This document shows positions 1-10,233 of a stretch of DNA of 64,000 bases, in pieces. A program made the position numbers and the translations under genes. Where the stretch lies: contig OZ252295.1 in the NCBI GenBank assembly GCA_965250195.1, positions 992,001 to 1,056,000 on the forward strand, given 5' to 3'. The notes beneath the pieces are model-generated. The model searched no databases, had not been told where the DNA came from, and saw only the letters and a list, made by a program, of their open reading frames with translations. Numbering within the stretch: position 1 is the first letter of the stretch; each line of letters begins with the position of its first letter. The stretch comes from CAUZIR01 sp965250195. GTDB lineage: Bacteria > Chloroflexota > Dehalococcoidia > Lucifugimonadales > UBA2962.

Positions 1-162
1 GTCCGCGGCCGGGACGAGCGGGGAGTCTACAACCGGGAAGCGGTGCGCTACTACAAGGACGAGTAGCGTGAGGAGGGCGACGAGGTCGAAGCGCCAGCGA
101 CCCCACAGAAAGAGAGCCAGCGCGACTCCGATGACGGCGAACACAAATGCCTGGTCCGACAT
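1..162 (-). CDS. SLC13-type anion permease, N-terminal part only
   Basis: The minus-strand frame starts with ATG at 162 and runs off the left edge, giving 54 residues. Residues 5-20 form a hydrophobic helix, followed by WGRWRFD and a second hydrophobic helix. That opening (helix, W/E-x-R-x-R-x-D, helix LVALLTLLVLVV) is typical of the first two membrane segments of SLC13/CitT-type sodium-anion symporters. The substrate (sulfate, dicarboxylate or other) cannot be told from this fragment. An upstream GGCGGAC is a weak ribosome binding site. The family name is inferred from the N-terminal pattern only. Confidence 0.6.
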   Translation of the reverse strand, partial: MSDQAFVFAVIGVALALFLWGRWRFDLVALLTLLVLVVAHRFPVVDSPLVPAAD

Positions 163-355
163 TCGGAGTCCGCCGTTGCGCGCTCTATGGTTTCTTGCTC
201 AGTCACTTCTTTATCCCTCCGCAATCGCGGAAGCGTTATTTTACCGGGCTTACAGGCATCCACGCCAGCGGAACACGACCCCCGTGAGAGCGAATCCAGG
301 AATCCGCCGCATGCCGGTGGCATCGTAGTGTTTAGTTAGAAGGGGCGGTGACGGC

Positions 356-1483
356 TTGATAGGAAAGGTAATCTTCATCGGAGTAGCGTTGCTGTTCGTG
401 TCCCGGCTGGCCCTGCCCCAGTTCCGAACCGCGACCATAAATATCGTCCGACCTTCAGAGGACGTGACCGTCACGTTAAGGGGCGAGACCGCTGCAAGCC
501 CGGTGCTCGGTTCCGAGACGACCGACCCCGACTCCCAGTTCCAGATGGTTACATTGCTGGGGTTCGACGCCATCCCGGCCATACTCGATCCAGAGTTCGT
601 TACGGCCGCCGAGGCCGAGGACTGGATGTTGACCGACGAGCAGGTGCTCGGCCTGTCCATAAACGGAGAGCACAGAGCGTACTCTGTCCCCTTGCTCAGT
701 CGGCACGAGATCGTCAACGACGTTGTCGGGGGTGTGCATGTCGCCGTCACCTGGTGACCGCTGTGTTACTCGGGCATCGTGTATGCCCGGCAGGTGAACG
801 GAGCCCTGTATACGTTCGGCGTGTCGGGCAAACTGATTCGCAACGCCATGGTCATGTACGACCACCAGACCCGGTCGCTGTGGAGCCACTTTCTCGGTCA
901 AGCGGTAAAGGGCGACCTGGCGGGCACCGAGCTGGACTTCGTGCCGGTCATCCACACCACCTGGGCGGCCTGGCGTGAGCTGCACCCGGACACGTTGGTG
1001 CTGGACAAACCCGGCCGCTTCAGCGGGGACAGCTACACGAGCTACTACGCCAGCGGCAGCGCAGGGGTCATCGGCGAATCGGTGCGCGACGAGCGTCTGC
1101 CTAGGAAAGAGCGCGTTGTGGGAGTGGCCGGCGCCACCGGTGTGAAGGCATACCCGTTCTCGGCGCTGGCGCGGACATTGGTGGTCAACGACACCTTTTC
1201 AGACCTCGATGTGGTGGTTTTTCTCGACGCGCCCACTCAGACCGGCCTGGCCTACAGCCGTACCGTGGACGGCCGCACTCTGACCTTCGACCTCGCCCCC
1301 GTCGGGTCCGGTGTGCAAACAGCATTCATTGACAGAGAAACCGGGTCTCGCTGGCTGGCGCTAACCGGCAGGGCGGTCTCTGGAGAGCTGAAGGGCGCTA
1401 CGCTGGAGCGGGTGCTGTTGCACCTGTCGTTCTGGTTCGCCTGGACCGACTGGAACCCGGATACGGCCCTTTACGAAGGTTAG
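356..1483 (+). CDS. DUF3179 domain protein, candidate selenoprotein (UGA at codon 134)
   Basis: The reading frame opens at TTG 356, behind AAGGGG at 340-345, and would stop at TGA 755-757. The same frame then continues without interruption to TAG 1481-1483, for 375 residues if UGA is read as selenocysteine. Both halves match one DUF3179 protein: IVNDVVGGVHVAVTW, then U-P-L-C-YSGIVYARQVNGALYTFGVSG, then MYDHQTRSLWSHF. In the family the UGA position is the first Cys of a conserved CPLC motif, so the product would carry a U134-P-L-C137 redox motif. Residues 1-20 are a hydrophobic signal or anchor, so the domain should be extracytoplasmic. The family's function is unknown to me. The gene is convergent with the GDCCVxC gene and the two stop codons overlap. 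The alternative is a nonsense pseudogene, but no other lesion is seen. Confidence 0.85.
771..789 (+). promoter_or_regulatory. Predicted bacterial SECIS hairpin for the DUF3179 UGA
   Basis: CGGGCAT at 771-777 pairs perfectly with ATGCCCG at 783-789 around the 5-nt loop CGTGT (778-782); U770 and G790 can add a wobble pair. The loop begins 20 nt after the UGA and has G at its second position. Bacterial SECIS elements lie in the coding sequence just after UGA, with a small loop carrying G among its first two bases about 16-37 nt away. Seen: hairpin and spacing. Inferred: SelB recruitment. Confidence 0.75.
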
Positions 1484-1678
1484 CTCACCTCTTGCTTGAA
1501 CGGGCACTTGACGTCCCCGTACGAGCAGAAGACGCAGCAATCGCCCCTCTCCGGCCGCAGCAACTTTTTGCAGTTCGTGCACTCATAAAAAAAACTGGCA
1601 GGCATCGGTCGGCATTTCCTCTTGCTGGGAGTGGCCGCAGTGCGGGCACTTTATGGTTCCTCGGGTGACTACGGGCAT
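1480..1678 (-). pseudogene. GDCCVxC-motif zinc-ribbon protein, frameshifted at an 8-nt T run
   Basis: ATG at 1678 starts MPVVTRGTIKCPHCGHSQQ and continues through MPTDACQFF. It then meets a run of eight T on the coding strand (A run 1587-1594 on the plus strand) and shifts frame. Removing one T gives YECTNCKKLLRPERGDCC, followed by VFCSYGDVKCPF and a TAA at 1480-1482, about 65 residues in all. It has CxxC at the start, CxxC in the middle and GDCCVFC near the end, the hallmark of the small GDCCVxC family, some members of which carry selenocysteine at the last Cys. Here that codon is TGC, so this is a Cys form. The lesion may be a base-calling error, transcriptional slippage or real decay. Confidence 0.7.
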
Positions 1679-1727
1679 GTCATCGTCTCAACCATTTCTC
1701 CATTTGGGCCGCGACGCTTAAATACCC

Positions 1728-3377
1728 TTAAAGCGTGCTCTCGATGTTGCCCAGGCGGCCGGTCAGCTTCTTGTTCTCCCGGTAGTCGATGGGCACCGTG
1801 ATGACGGTCGGCCGGTCGGCAGCAAACGCGGCCTTCAGCGCACCCGGTAGTTCGGCTGAGCGCTCGACTCGCACCCCGATGCAGTCGAACGACTCGGCGA
1901 GCGCGACGAAGTCTGGGTTGCCGAAGTCCAGGTCGGTGTGCCGACCGAATGCGTTGTCCTGTTTCCACTTGATGAGGCCGTAGCCGCCGTCCTCCCAGAT
2001 CATCACCACGATGGGCAGGCCCAGTCTACGAGCCGTCTCCAGGTCCTGGACGTTCATGAGGAAGCCGCCATCGCCGCAGATGGCCAGCACGTTGCTCTCC
2101 GGGTGGGCGAGCTTGGCGCCGATGGCGCCGGGAAGCGCAATTCCCATAGACGCAAAGCCGTTGGAGATGATGCAGGTATTGGGTTCGTCGCAGTGGTAGT
2201 AGCGGGCGATCCACATCTTGTGCGCCCCGACGTCGCTCAGCAGGATGTCCTGCGGCCCCATCGCCTCTCGCACGTCCCACAGCACCTTCTGCGGCTTCAG
2301 CGCCCCCTCGGCGTCGTCTTCGGAGTGCTCGGCGATGTCCTCGAGCATCAGCCGGTGGGTCTTTTCGTAAAAGGCCGTGTCGAACGACGTGTTATCGGAC
2401 TCGGCACGCTCCGTCAGCATCCACAGGGCGTGTGCGAGATCGCCCACCACCTCGACGCCGACATCGTAATGCTCATCCACCTCGGCGGGTAAAAAGTCCA
2501 TGTGCACGATGGGCTTGTCCCCGTGGCTGTTCCACATCTGCGGGTGGTATTCGATGAGGTCGTAGCCGACCGTTATGACCAGGTCCGCGTCGTGCACCGC
2601 CCGCCAGATTAGATCGCGAGCCTGTAAACCGACCGTAAACAGGGAATAAGGCGCGTCACGAGCGACGGCCCCTTTTCCCATGAACGTGGTTATGACGCCC
2701 ATGCCGGTGATATCGCAGAAACGGCGCAGCTGCTTGCTGGCCCGCTTTCTTATCGTCCCGTTACCGGCCAGAATCACCGGCCTTTTGGCGGCGCGGATCA
2801 TGTCCCAGGCCTGCCCGATCACTTTCTCGTCAGGGACGGGCCGACGGGGGCGCTTCGGCTGCACCGGCCCGACCGAATCCACCTCGGACCGAGCGATGTC
2901 CTCGGGCAGCTCGATGTGGCAGGCCCCCGGCTTCTCCATCTTGGCCAGCTTGAAAGCTTTTCGCACCACCTCCGGAATGTTGGCGGGGTGGATGATCGGC
3001 GTCGTCTTCTTGGTTATGGGCTCGAACATGCCGACGACGTCCATGAACTGGTGACTCTCTTTGTGCTGCCGCCGGATGTCGGCCTGGCCTGTTATGGCAA
3101 CGAGCGGCGCACGGTCCAAATACGCGTCCGCTACGCCCGTGACGAGGTTCGTCGCACCCGGCCCCAGCGTGCCCAGGCACACGCCCGGCTCGCCGGTCAG
3201 GCGGCCGTAGACGTCGGCCATGAACGCGGCCCCCTGCTCGTGCCGGGCGAGGACGAAATTGATGCGGGAGTCCTGCAGCGCCATCATCAAATCGGCGTTC
3301 TCCTCTCCCGGTACACCGAAGACGTACCGGACGCCTTCCGCCTCCAGGCACTTGACGAACAGCTCGGCCGCTTTCAT
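1728..3377 (-). CDS. alsS: Acetolactate synthase, catabolic AlsS-like ThDP enzyme
   Basis: The protein has 549 residues and the three-domain layout of ThDP enzymes. An N-terminal pyrimidine-binding domain holds GVPGEEN (activating Glu) and ARHEQGAAFMA. A middle domain follows, then a C-terminal pyrophosphate domain with GDGGFLMNVQDLETARR and DGGYGLIKWKQ. It should condense two pyruvates to 2-acetolactate in the cytoplasm. The IKWKQ segment and the absence of a neighbouring small regulatory subunit (ilvH/ilvN) favour the catabolic type, though a broader ThDP decarboxylase is possible. Its ATG overlaps the stop of the upstream site-2 protease gene by 4 bp, so the two are translationally coupled. 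An acetoin-type dehydrogenase locus lies about 8 kb away, which could use the downstream product acetoin. Confidence 0.8.
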   Translation of the reverse strand: MKAAELFVKCLEAEGVRYVFGVPGEENADLMMALQDSRINFVLARHEQGAAFMADVYGRLTGEPGVCLGTLGPGATNLVTGVADAYLDRAPLVAITGQADIRRQHKESHQFMDVVGMFEPITKKTTPIIHPANIPEVVRKAFKLAKMEKPGACHIELPEDIARSEVDSVGPVQPKRPRRPVPDEKVIGQAWDMIRAAKRPVILAGNGTIRKRASKQLRRFCDITGMGVITTFMGKGAVARDAPYSLFTVGLQARDLIWRAVHDADLVITVGYDLIEYHPQMWNSHGDKPIVHMDFLPAEVDEHYDVGVEVVGDLAHALWMLTERAESDNTSFDTAFYEKTHRLMLEDIAEHSEDDAEGALKPQKVLWDVREAMGPQDILLSDVGAHKMWIARYYHCDEPNTCIISNGFASMGIALPGAIGAKLAHPESNVLAICGDGGFLMNVQDLETARRLGLPIVVMIWEDGGYGLIKWKQDNAFGRHTDLDFGNPDFVALAESFDCIGVRVERSAELPGALKAAFAADRPTVITVPIDYRENKKLTGRLGNIESTL

Positions 3378-4519
3378 AAATGGGCTCCTATGTTGCCGCC
3401 GATAAGCTCAGAAATCTGAAGTGCCCTGAAGATGTCCGCCCGGGACATCAGCCCGGCGACCTTTTCGCCGTCTACCACTGGCAATTGCTGATAGCCGTAG
3501 CGGCTCAAAAGCACCAGCGCCTTTTCCAGGTGGTCGGAGGAGGCCACAGTCACCAGTTGCTCACGCGGGGTCATCACCTCTGAGATCGTCGTTGATCTCC
3601 AAAGGTCTGATGCCACCGAGCGCAGATCGGATGTGGTCACGATGCCCTCCAGCCTGTCGTCGGACATTACCAGGAACGCTCGCTGGAATCCGCGCTCTGA
3701 GAAGGTACCCACAACATCTCTGACGCTGTCGTCCGGTCGCACGCGGGGGAATTGCGGATTAATGGCGTCGGCCACCGTCTTGCCCGACATCGTCAGCGTG
3801 GCCGTGGCCCTCGTCCTGCGTCTGGAGGCGGACGCCGAAGACCGTACGAACCAGCCGATGAACACCAGCCAGATACCGGTGACGAAGGCCACCGAGAAGA
3901 TCACGAAGATGCCGCCGATCATCATCACGGTGCCCACCACCACCCCGACTCTCGATGCAACGGCGGTCGCACGGTCGAGGCTGCCCGTCGAGCGCCAGAC
4001 GACCGACCGCAGCACTCTGCCCCCGTCCAACGGGTAGCCGGGCACCAGGTTGAAGACACCGAGCACAATATTCACGAAACCGAGGTAGAAAGACACGCCT
4101 CGAACCTGCTCGTTGCCGTCGCTGCCGACCGCCCAGAAAACCACTAGAAACGCCGCGCCCAGTAACAGGCTGCTCAGCGGACCCGCCGCGGCGATCCAGA
4201 ACTCTTCGCCGGGGCTGTCCGGCTCGTCGGCCATCTGGGAGACGCCACCCAGGATGAACAGGGTGATCGATTTCACCTTGTGGCCTCTTGAGAGCGCTAC
4301 CAGGGAGTGGCTGAGCTCATGGGCCAGCACCGAGGAGAACAGCAGCAGGCTCCCGAGAATACCCATCAACCAGTAGGTGCGGCCCGACCAGTCCGGGTAG
4401 ATCGAGGGAAAGTAGCTGTTGGAGAGCGACCAGGTCAGCAAAAGCAGGATGATGACCCATGAGAAGTGCAGCCTGATCGGGATGCCGAACAGGGTGAAGA
4501 CCGTTACCGCTCCCGGCAT
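3374..4519 (-). CDS. Site-2 protease family (M50) zinc metalloprotease with two CBS domains
   Basis: I chose ATG 4519 because GGGGAGGT lies 4 nt upstream; this gives 381 residues. Several membrane helices surround the zinc motif HELSH near residue 65. The second M50 motif NLVPGYPLDGGR is near residue 160. The C-terminal 120 residues form two CBS domains (RAFLVMSDDRLEGIVTTSDL and QQLPVVDGEKVAGLMSRADI), which usually bind adenosine nucleotides and gate activity. It should be an intramembrane protease acting on membrane-anchored substrates, possibly an anti-sigma factor, but no such partner is visible nearby. It is the first gene of a two-gene unit with the acetolactate synthase. Confidence 0.88.
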   Translation of the reverse strand: MPGAVTVFTLFGIPIRLHFSWVIILLLLTWSLSNSYFPSIYPDWSGRTYWLMGILGSLLLFSSVLAHELSHSLVALSRGHKVKSITLFILGGVSQMADEPDSPGEEFWIAAAGPLSSLLLGAAFLVVFWAVGSDGNEQVRGVSFYLGFVNIVLGVFNLVPGYPLDGGRVLRSVVWRSTGSLDRATAVASRVGVVVGTVMMIGGIFVIFSVAFVTGIWLVFIGWFVRSSASASRRRTRATATLTMSGKTVADAINPQFPRVRPDDSVRDVVGTFSERGFQRAFLVMSDDRLEGIVTTSDLRSVASDLWRSTTISEVMTPREQLVTVASSDHLEKALVLLSRYGYQQLPVVDGEKVAGLMSRADIFRALQISELIGGNIGAHL

Positions 4520-4578
4520 TGCCACCTCCCCTAGCGTCGAGCCCAAATATCGCTTCAACTAAATTTTTGGCGCAATCC

Positions 4579-4608
4579 TTGAAACGACCCGGACCCGGTT
4601 TCGATTAT
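4579..4608 (+). promoter_or_regulatory. Possible sigma-70 promoter of the aquaglyceroporin gene
   Basis: TTGAAA at 4579-4584 and GATTAT at 4603-4608 are separated by 18 bp in the divergent intergenic space. They match the -35 at 5 of 6 and the -10 at 4 of 6 bases. An AT-rich stretch follows near 4655. Weak evidence; the start site is about 100 bp upstream of the GTG. Confidence 0.3.
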
Positions 4609-4707
4609 ATGACCAGTCCGTTGGTCCGCCGGAATCCCCGGCAATCGGATCGAAAAAATTATGTGAAAATACCGGACCTGTGGTGAATAGATGAGGGCCA
4701 GCAAAAC

Positions 4708-5544
4708 GTGAAGCTACCGGAATATGTGAGATTGGCCGCCGGAGAGACGGTCGGCACCTATTTGTTGGTGCTGTTCGGCACCGGCGCCGTGGCGGCGGCG
4801 GTCATCACAGGTGCACAGGTCGGGTTGTGGCAGGTCGCGGCCGTGTGGGGGCTCGGCGTCACCCTGGCCATCTACGCCACCGCGCACATTTCCGGCGCGC
4901 ACCTCAACCCCGCGGTAACGCTGGCCTTCGCGATCTTCCGGCGCCGCCAGTTCCCCCTGCGGCGCCTGCCGCTGTACTGGCTGTCCCAGCTGACTGGCGG
5001 CGTCCTGGCCGGCGCCACCGTCTGGTGGCTGTTCGGTAATTTCATAAAACGGTTCGAGGCCGACAACGGGCTGGTGCGCGGCGAGGTGGGCTCCGAACAC
5101 TCCGCCATGGTCTTCGGAGAATATTTTCCGAATCCTGACATCTACGGCACGGGGGAAGCCGCACTCGGCCTGATATCCCCCGGCGGGGCGATGGCCGTCG
5201 AGGCGTTCGGCACCGGGGTGTTGGTTCTCGTTATCTTTGCCGTAACGGAGCGTCGCTCGGCCTGGCTCTCATCGAAAAACCTCGCTCCCCTGCTCATCGG
5301 CTTCACCGTGGCGGCGCTCATCAGCCTGTTCGCGCCCCTGACTCAGGGCGGCTGGAACCCGGCGCGGGACTTTGGTCCCCGACTGGTAGCGCTGGCAGCC
5401 GGGTGGGGCGACATAGCCGTGCCCGGACCGCAGTCCAGCTTCTGGATTTACATAGCGGGCCCGCTCATTGGCGGCCCGATAGGAGCCGCCGTGCACGAGC
5501 TCGTGCTAAAGAGGGGTCCGGCCGAGAAAACCGAAGAGCGCTAA
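4708..5544 (+). CDS. Aquaporin / glycerol facilitator (MIP family)
   Basis: The 278-residue channel starts at GTG 4708. It has the six-helix MIP layout with both half-helix motifs: SGAHLNPAVTLA near residue 70 and GGWNPARDFGPR near residue 220. The Asp after the second NPAR is characteristic of glycerol-conducting GlpF-like members rather than strict water channels. It should sit in the cytoplasmic membrane and pass glycerol or other small neutral solutes. No glycerol kinase is adjacent, so the physiological solute is open. It is divergent from the site-2 protease gene and convergent with prkA, with 15 bp between the stop codons. Confidence 0.9.
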   Translation: MKLPEYVRLAAGETVGTYLLVLFGTGAVAAAVITGAQVGLWQVAAVWGLGVTLAIYATAHISGAHLNPAVTLAFAIFRRRQFPLRRLPLYWLSQLTGGVLAGATVWWLFGNFIKRFEADNGLVRGEVGSEHSAMVFGEYFPNPDIYGTGEAALGLISPGGAMAVEAFGTGVLVLVIFAVTERRSAWLSSKNLAPLLIGFTVAALISLFAPLTQGGWNPARDFGPRLVALAAGWGDIAVPGPQSSFWIYIAGPLIGGPIGAAVHELVLKRGPAEKTEER

Positions 5545-5559
5545 GTTCGCTCGCTCTGA

Positions 5560-7734
5560 CTACTCGGCGGCGGCCTGTTCGGCGGGTGCGGGTTCCGGGC
5601 GATCCTGCGGGTAGGCGGGCCACAGCCACTCGACGCCCTCGTTGCGAGGGGTCTTCATTACCGGCCTGTTCTTGATGACGTGCAGCCCGTACTCGACCAG
5701 GTCGAGTGCGGTCGGCCGCGAGTACCCGAACGAGTCCACCAACCGGTTGACGATCGCGCTGTATCGCCGCTGCCACTCGACCTTCTGACGGGCAAAGCGG
5801 GGCTCCGTCAGGGCGCGCTCAATGACGCGCGGCGACGGCAACAGGCGCTGCTCCACCGCTGTCCGCAGGCGAGGCTCTGACCGGTAGTCGAACACCTTGC
5901 CCTTGGCTTTCCAGCCGCTGATCAGCTCGTGCAACTCGTGGCGGAAAGGGGCCTTGTCGCGCGCCGACATCCCGATTGCCCGCTCGAGTTCCTGCATGTC
6001 TCGCTCGTTCGGAGAGCGGGCGCTGACCTTGCCGGCCTTCGACGAGGTGGTGGCGGCGTAGTAGTCGGCGATGTTGCCAACGTAGTTGTCGAACAGCATG
6101 TTGACGCTCTCGTGGAACGAGTCCTCGAACGCTATTTGCAGCTCTTTGACGGCCAGGTTGTTGTACTCCTTGACCGTGTCGGAGATGAACCCGACATAGG
6201 TCACGATGTCTTTCTGGTCCAGGCTGATGTTCTCTTTCAGGCCCTGCCACAGGCTGTCAATGGCGGCCAGGGGCGTCACGACGCCAGCCGGGGAGCTGGC
6301 CACCACTCCGATGCGGTTCATCACGTAGCGCGGGGAAATTCCGCCCATGCCCTCGTTCGGATGGTGGCGCTGCATCTCGACGACGTCCCGGCGCCGGTAT
6401 GGGCCCACCTGCTCGCCGTCGTAGAGCTTGACCTTGTCGAGCAGCGACATCCCCTGCTTGGCGGGTGCTTCCAGCCTCGACAAGATGGCGAACGTGCTCA
6501 CAACCCGCATGGTCAACGGAGCGATGTCAACGTTGTGGACGGTACTCTGGCCCAGCATCTTGTTGAGAATCTTGACCTCTTCGGTCACCCGAAGGTTGTA
6601 GGGGATCTTTATCGCGATGATCCGGTCTTTTAGGGCCTCAGAAGAGTCGTCTTGAGCGAATGTGTTGAAGTCGCCCTCGTTGGAGTGGCCGACTATGACC
6701 TCGTCGCCATAGACCGACCCGAACTTCTCCATCTTTATCAGCTGCTCTTGCGCCAGCGACAGCAGGGTCGACAGCAGGCTACGGTCGGCCTTGAAGATCT
6801 CGACGAACTCCATGAGGCCTCGGTTGGCCACGTTCAACTCGCCGTCCAGCCTGAACGCACGCGCCGCCACTTCTTGCCGGTCGCCGTCGAGCTTGGCGGC
6901 GTTGTAGCTGCCCACCAGCACCGAGGGGTCGGGCGGGTTGGGGTTGTTGGCAATGTAATACCCGATGCCTCGCGCCTGCGGTTCGGAAAACACCACTCTC
7001 GTAATGGGCACATCGGACGGATCGCCCCTGTAGTCGCGCTCCAGCAGGAACCGGCAATGGAAGCACAGGTCGCCCTCAATGTGCAGGCCGTGGTCCTCAG
7101 CCAGGCGTTGCCTCAGGCCAGTAGGGACAAGATGCAGCGGGTCTTCCTGCATGGGGCAGGCCTGAATCGTGTAGACGGTGCCCTCATCGGTCTTGGTGTA
7201 GTCCTCTAGGCCGCGCTTGATGATGTCAATGATTGAGGACTTGCCGCTGGCCGGTGGACCCAGCAAAAGCAAAATGCGCTTCCTGACTTCGAGGCGCTGG
7301 GCCGATGCCTCGAAGTAACCGGCGATGCTCTGAAGCGCCGATTCGAGGCCAAATATCTTGTTTTCGAACAGCCCGTAGACCGGCTCGCCGTTCAAATCAT
7401 CGTCGATGCCGACGGACCGGATCGAGTCATTGACGAGTGAATGCGACAGCCGTGCGAGAGACGGGTTGGCAATAGCCATCTCCAGGTACCGGGAGAACGT
7501 GCCCTCCCAGCCATACTTGCCGGCCTCCTGTTCGCTCTCGGAAAGGATCTCGCCGGCGGAGACCTTGCGGTTGATGCTCCGGAGATTCCCGCCGGGCGAT
7601 TGGGCCTGGCCCTGACGTGGGCGGCCTACCGGCGGCTCCGGGGACCCGGCCGTGTCCTGCGTTGATTCGTTCGCCATCTTCTCGGCCTGTGTACCTCTGT
7701 TTTCGTCGGTAGCGGCGTTTTCGAGGTTTGCCAT
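5560..7734 (-). CDS. prkA: PrkA-type serine protein kinase with AAA+ domain
   Basis: The protein has 724 residues from ATG 7734; a TTG start at 7752 would add six. An N-terminal low-complexity tail of about 60 residues precedes the conserved PrkA core. The Walker A motif GPPASGKSSIIDIIKRG lies near residue 170, and the segment YTIQACPMQEDPLHLVP is typical of the family. The C-terminal kinase-like region continues through FDNYVGNIADYY to YSRPTALDLVEYGLHVIKN. PrkA proteins act in stress or stationary-phase responses, in some bacteria with YeaH and SpoVR. Neither partner is next to it here. No clear Shine-Dalgarno sequence precedes either start. Confidence 0.93.
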   Translation of the reverse strand: MANLENAATDENRGTQAEKMANESTQDTAGSPEPPVGRPRQGQAQSPGGNLRSINRKVSAGEILSESEQEAGKYGWEGTFSRYLEMAIANPSLARLSHSLVNDSIRSVGIDDDLNGEPVYGLFENKIFGLESALQSIAGYFEASAQRLEVRKRILLLLGPPASGKSSIIDIIKRGLEDYTKTDEGTVYTIQACPMQEDPLHLVPTGLRQRLAEDHGLHIEGDLCFHCRFLLERDYRGDPSDVPITRVVFSEPQARGIGYYIANNPNPPDPSVLVGSYNAAKLDGDRQEVAARAFRLDGELNVANRGLMEFVEIFKADRSLLSTLLSLAQEQLIKMEKFGSVYGDEVIVGHSNEGDFNTFAQDDSSEALKDRIIAIKIPYNLRVTEEVKILNKMLGQSTVHNVDIAPLTMRVVSTFAILSRLEAPAKQGMSLLDKVKLYDGEQVGPYRRRDVVEMQRHHPNEGMGGISPRYVMNRIGVVASSPAGVVTPLAAIDSLWQGLKENISLDQKDIVTYVGFISDTVKEYNNLAVKELQIAFEDSFHESVNMLFDNYVGNIADYYAATTSSKAGKVSARSPNERDMQELERAIGMSARDKAPFRHELHELISGWKAKGKVFDYRSEPRLRTAVEQRLLPSPRVIERALTEPRFARQKVEWQRRYSAIVNRLVDSFGYSRPTALDLVEYGLHVIKNRPVMKTPRNEGVEWLWPAYPQDRPEPAPAEQAAAE

Positions 7735-7831
7735 TCTATCAACCCGAAACAAATACCGACGGCGCCCCTTCGAGGTCTACTCGACAGGAACGCCGTTTAC
7801 AGCCTCGGAAACCCGACTGAAAACCGGGAGG

Positions 7832-8389
7832 TTACAACTCGACGCTGGTGGTGGCGATCAGCAGACCAAACACGCCCAGGGCGGAGCCTCCGATCAGCAA
7901 GAACCAGCCAGCGACCAGTCTAATGGCCTGGAACGGGATAGCCTGGTGGAAAAAGATGATGCCGGAAGTAATGGCTAGAATCAGCGTGGATGCGCCCATC
8001 GTCAGCCATGGTCCGTCTCCCCCATAGCCGTTCGTCATCTCCACAACGAAGTAGACGAGAGCGATCACCGAGACAATGGCGACAAAGCCAGCGAAGAACC
8101 CGACGGCCCGCTCCTCAAGATCAAGGAAGCTCTGCACCGCCATGGCCACTGCAAAAACGGACCACAGCAGGATGAGGCCCTTCATAATCGTGAGGTTGGC
8201 CAGGGCCTCTGCGGCAGTGAGCCCGTCGCCCTGAAGCAGCATCGGGTCCATGACCAGCGACACCAGCGCCACGAGGCCTAGTCCACCGACCACGATACCC
8301 ATACCACGCCCCTCGGCGAACAGGCCCAGATGGTTCCAGGACTGGGCGAAAAGCGCCCCTCCGATAAGTACTAAGAACGCGGCTTCCAT
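7832..8389 (-). CDS. Polytopic membrane protein of unknown function
   Basis: ATG 8389 is preceded by GAGGAGGAACT, a strong ribosome binding site, and gives 185 residues. The sequence has about six hydrophobic segments, starting with MEAAFLVLIGGALFAQSW and ending with a helix LLIGGSALGVFGLLIATT. Short loops contain few charges apart from a DLEER segment. The length and helix number recall small urea/amide channel-like proteins (AmiS/UreI), but I do not see their signature, so no function is assigned. It lies between prkA and citrate synthase on the same strand, separated from each by 100-200 bp. Confidence 0.7.
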   Translation of the reverse strand: MEAAFLVLIGGALFAQSWNHLGLFAEGRGMGIVVGGLGLVALVSLVMDPMLLQGDGLTAAEALANLTIMKGLILLWSVFAVAMAVQSFLDLEERAVGFFAGFVAIVSVIALVYFVVEMTNGYGGDGPWLTMGASTLILAITSGIIFFHQAIPFQAIRLVAGWFLLIGGSALGVFGLLIATTSVEL

Positions 8390-8597
8390 AGTTCCTCCTC
8401 GATGGCCCCCGTGTACGTGCATGGATGCGGCCGCAAAGGGCGCCGCACCCAGTTGATGCGATATCTCGCCGGGCTGGCAACCGACACAATTTCACATAGT
8501 TACAAGAAAGTGTCTAGGACTTTGCAGCCCTTTTAACCCCGGGCTCTGTGCGGCCACAGGTGCAAGTGAATGGCCGGAACGGGGCACACAGGCAGTT

Positions 8598-9905
<1,308 letters not shown>

Positions 9906-9942
9906 AACCGTCCCTTACTGCCCTTTAGGCCGCCAGGGCCCT

Positions 9943-10233
9943 TCACTGGGTCGTCCGCCAGATGCGCGGGCTCCTGGTGACCTCCATGATGCCGCTGTAT
10001 TTGCCGAACAGGCTGCGGCGCTCGGCGTTGTTCTCCCACGCCCACCAGTAGTCGATGCTCTCCCACCTGCTCACCGTCATGAAGGAGTCCGGGTTGTCGG
10101 CGCTAAACACCGTCTCCCCGGATATGTATCCGGTGGTGTTGCTGGCGATCTCCCAGAGCTCGGCCTGGAGCCGCTGGATATCCCTGAGGGATCCCGGCTT
10201 CATTCGCCTCTCTACCGTCACGACTACGCTCAA
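9943..10233 (-). CDS. Antibiotic biosynthesis monooxygenase (ABM) domain protein
   Basis: This 96-residue protein has the ferredoxin-like ABM fold pattern: a first strand VVVTVERRMKPG, a helix RLQAELWEIASNTTGY, then SGETVFSADNPDSFMTVSRWES and the final helix WENNAERRSLFGKY. Family members act as dimers on small aromatic or haem-like substrates, or as quinol monooxygenases; the substrate here is unknown. Its start overlaps the 3-prime end of the aldo/keto reductase gene by 4 bp, so the two are co-translated and may work on the same compound. Confidence 0.75.
   Translation of the reverse strand: MSVVVTVERRMKPGSLRDIQRLQAELWEIASNTTGYISGETVFSADNPDSFMTVSRWESIDYWWAWENNAERRSLFGKYSGIMEVTRSPRIWRTTQ

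Noticed and set aside
1..66. Plus-strand open frame ending in TAG at 64-66 at the left edge
   Set aside because: The reverse strand gives a convincing permease N-terminus with two hydrophobic helices over the same bases; the plus frame has no recognisable content.
250..985. Long minus-strand open frames over the DUF3179 gene
   Set aside because: They are antisense shadows with no family pattern; the plus strand has DUF3179 motifs on both sides of the UGA.
1480..1678. Selenocysteine at the last Cys of the GDCCVxC motif
   Set aside because: The codon is TGC, not TGA. This copy is a Cys form, so it was not counted as a selenoprotein.
5929..7209. Plus-strand open frames of 185-234 codons over prkA
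   Set aside because: They are antisense to a well conserved kinase with Walker motif and are explained by GC-rich codon bias.
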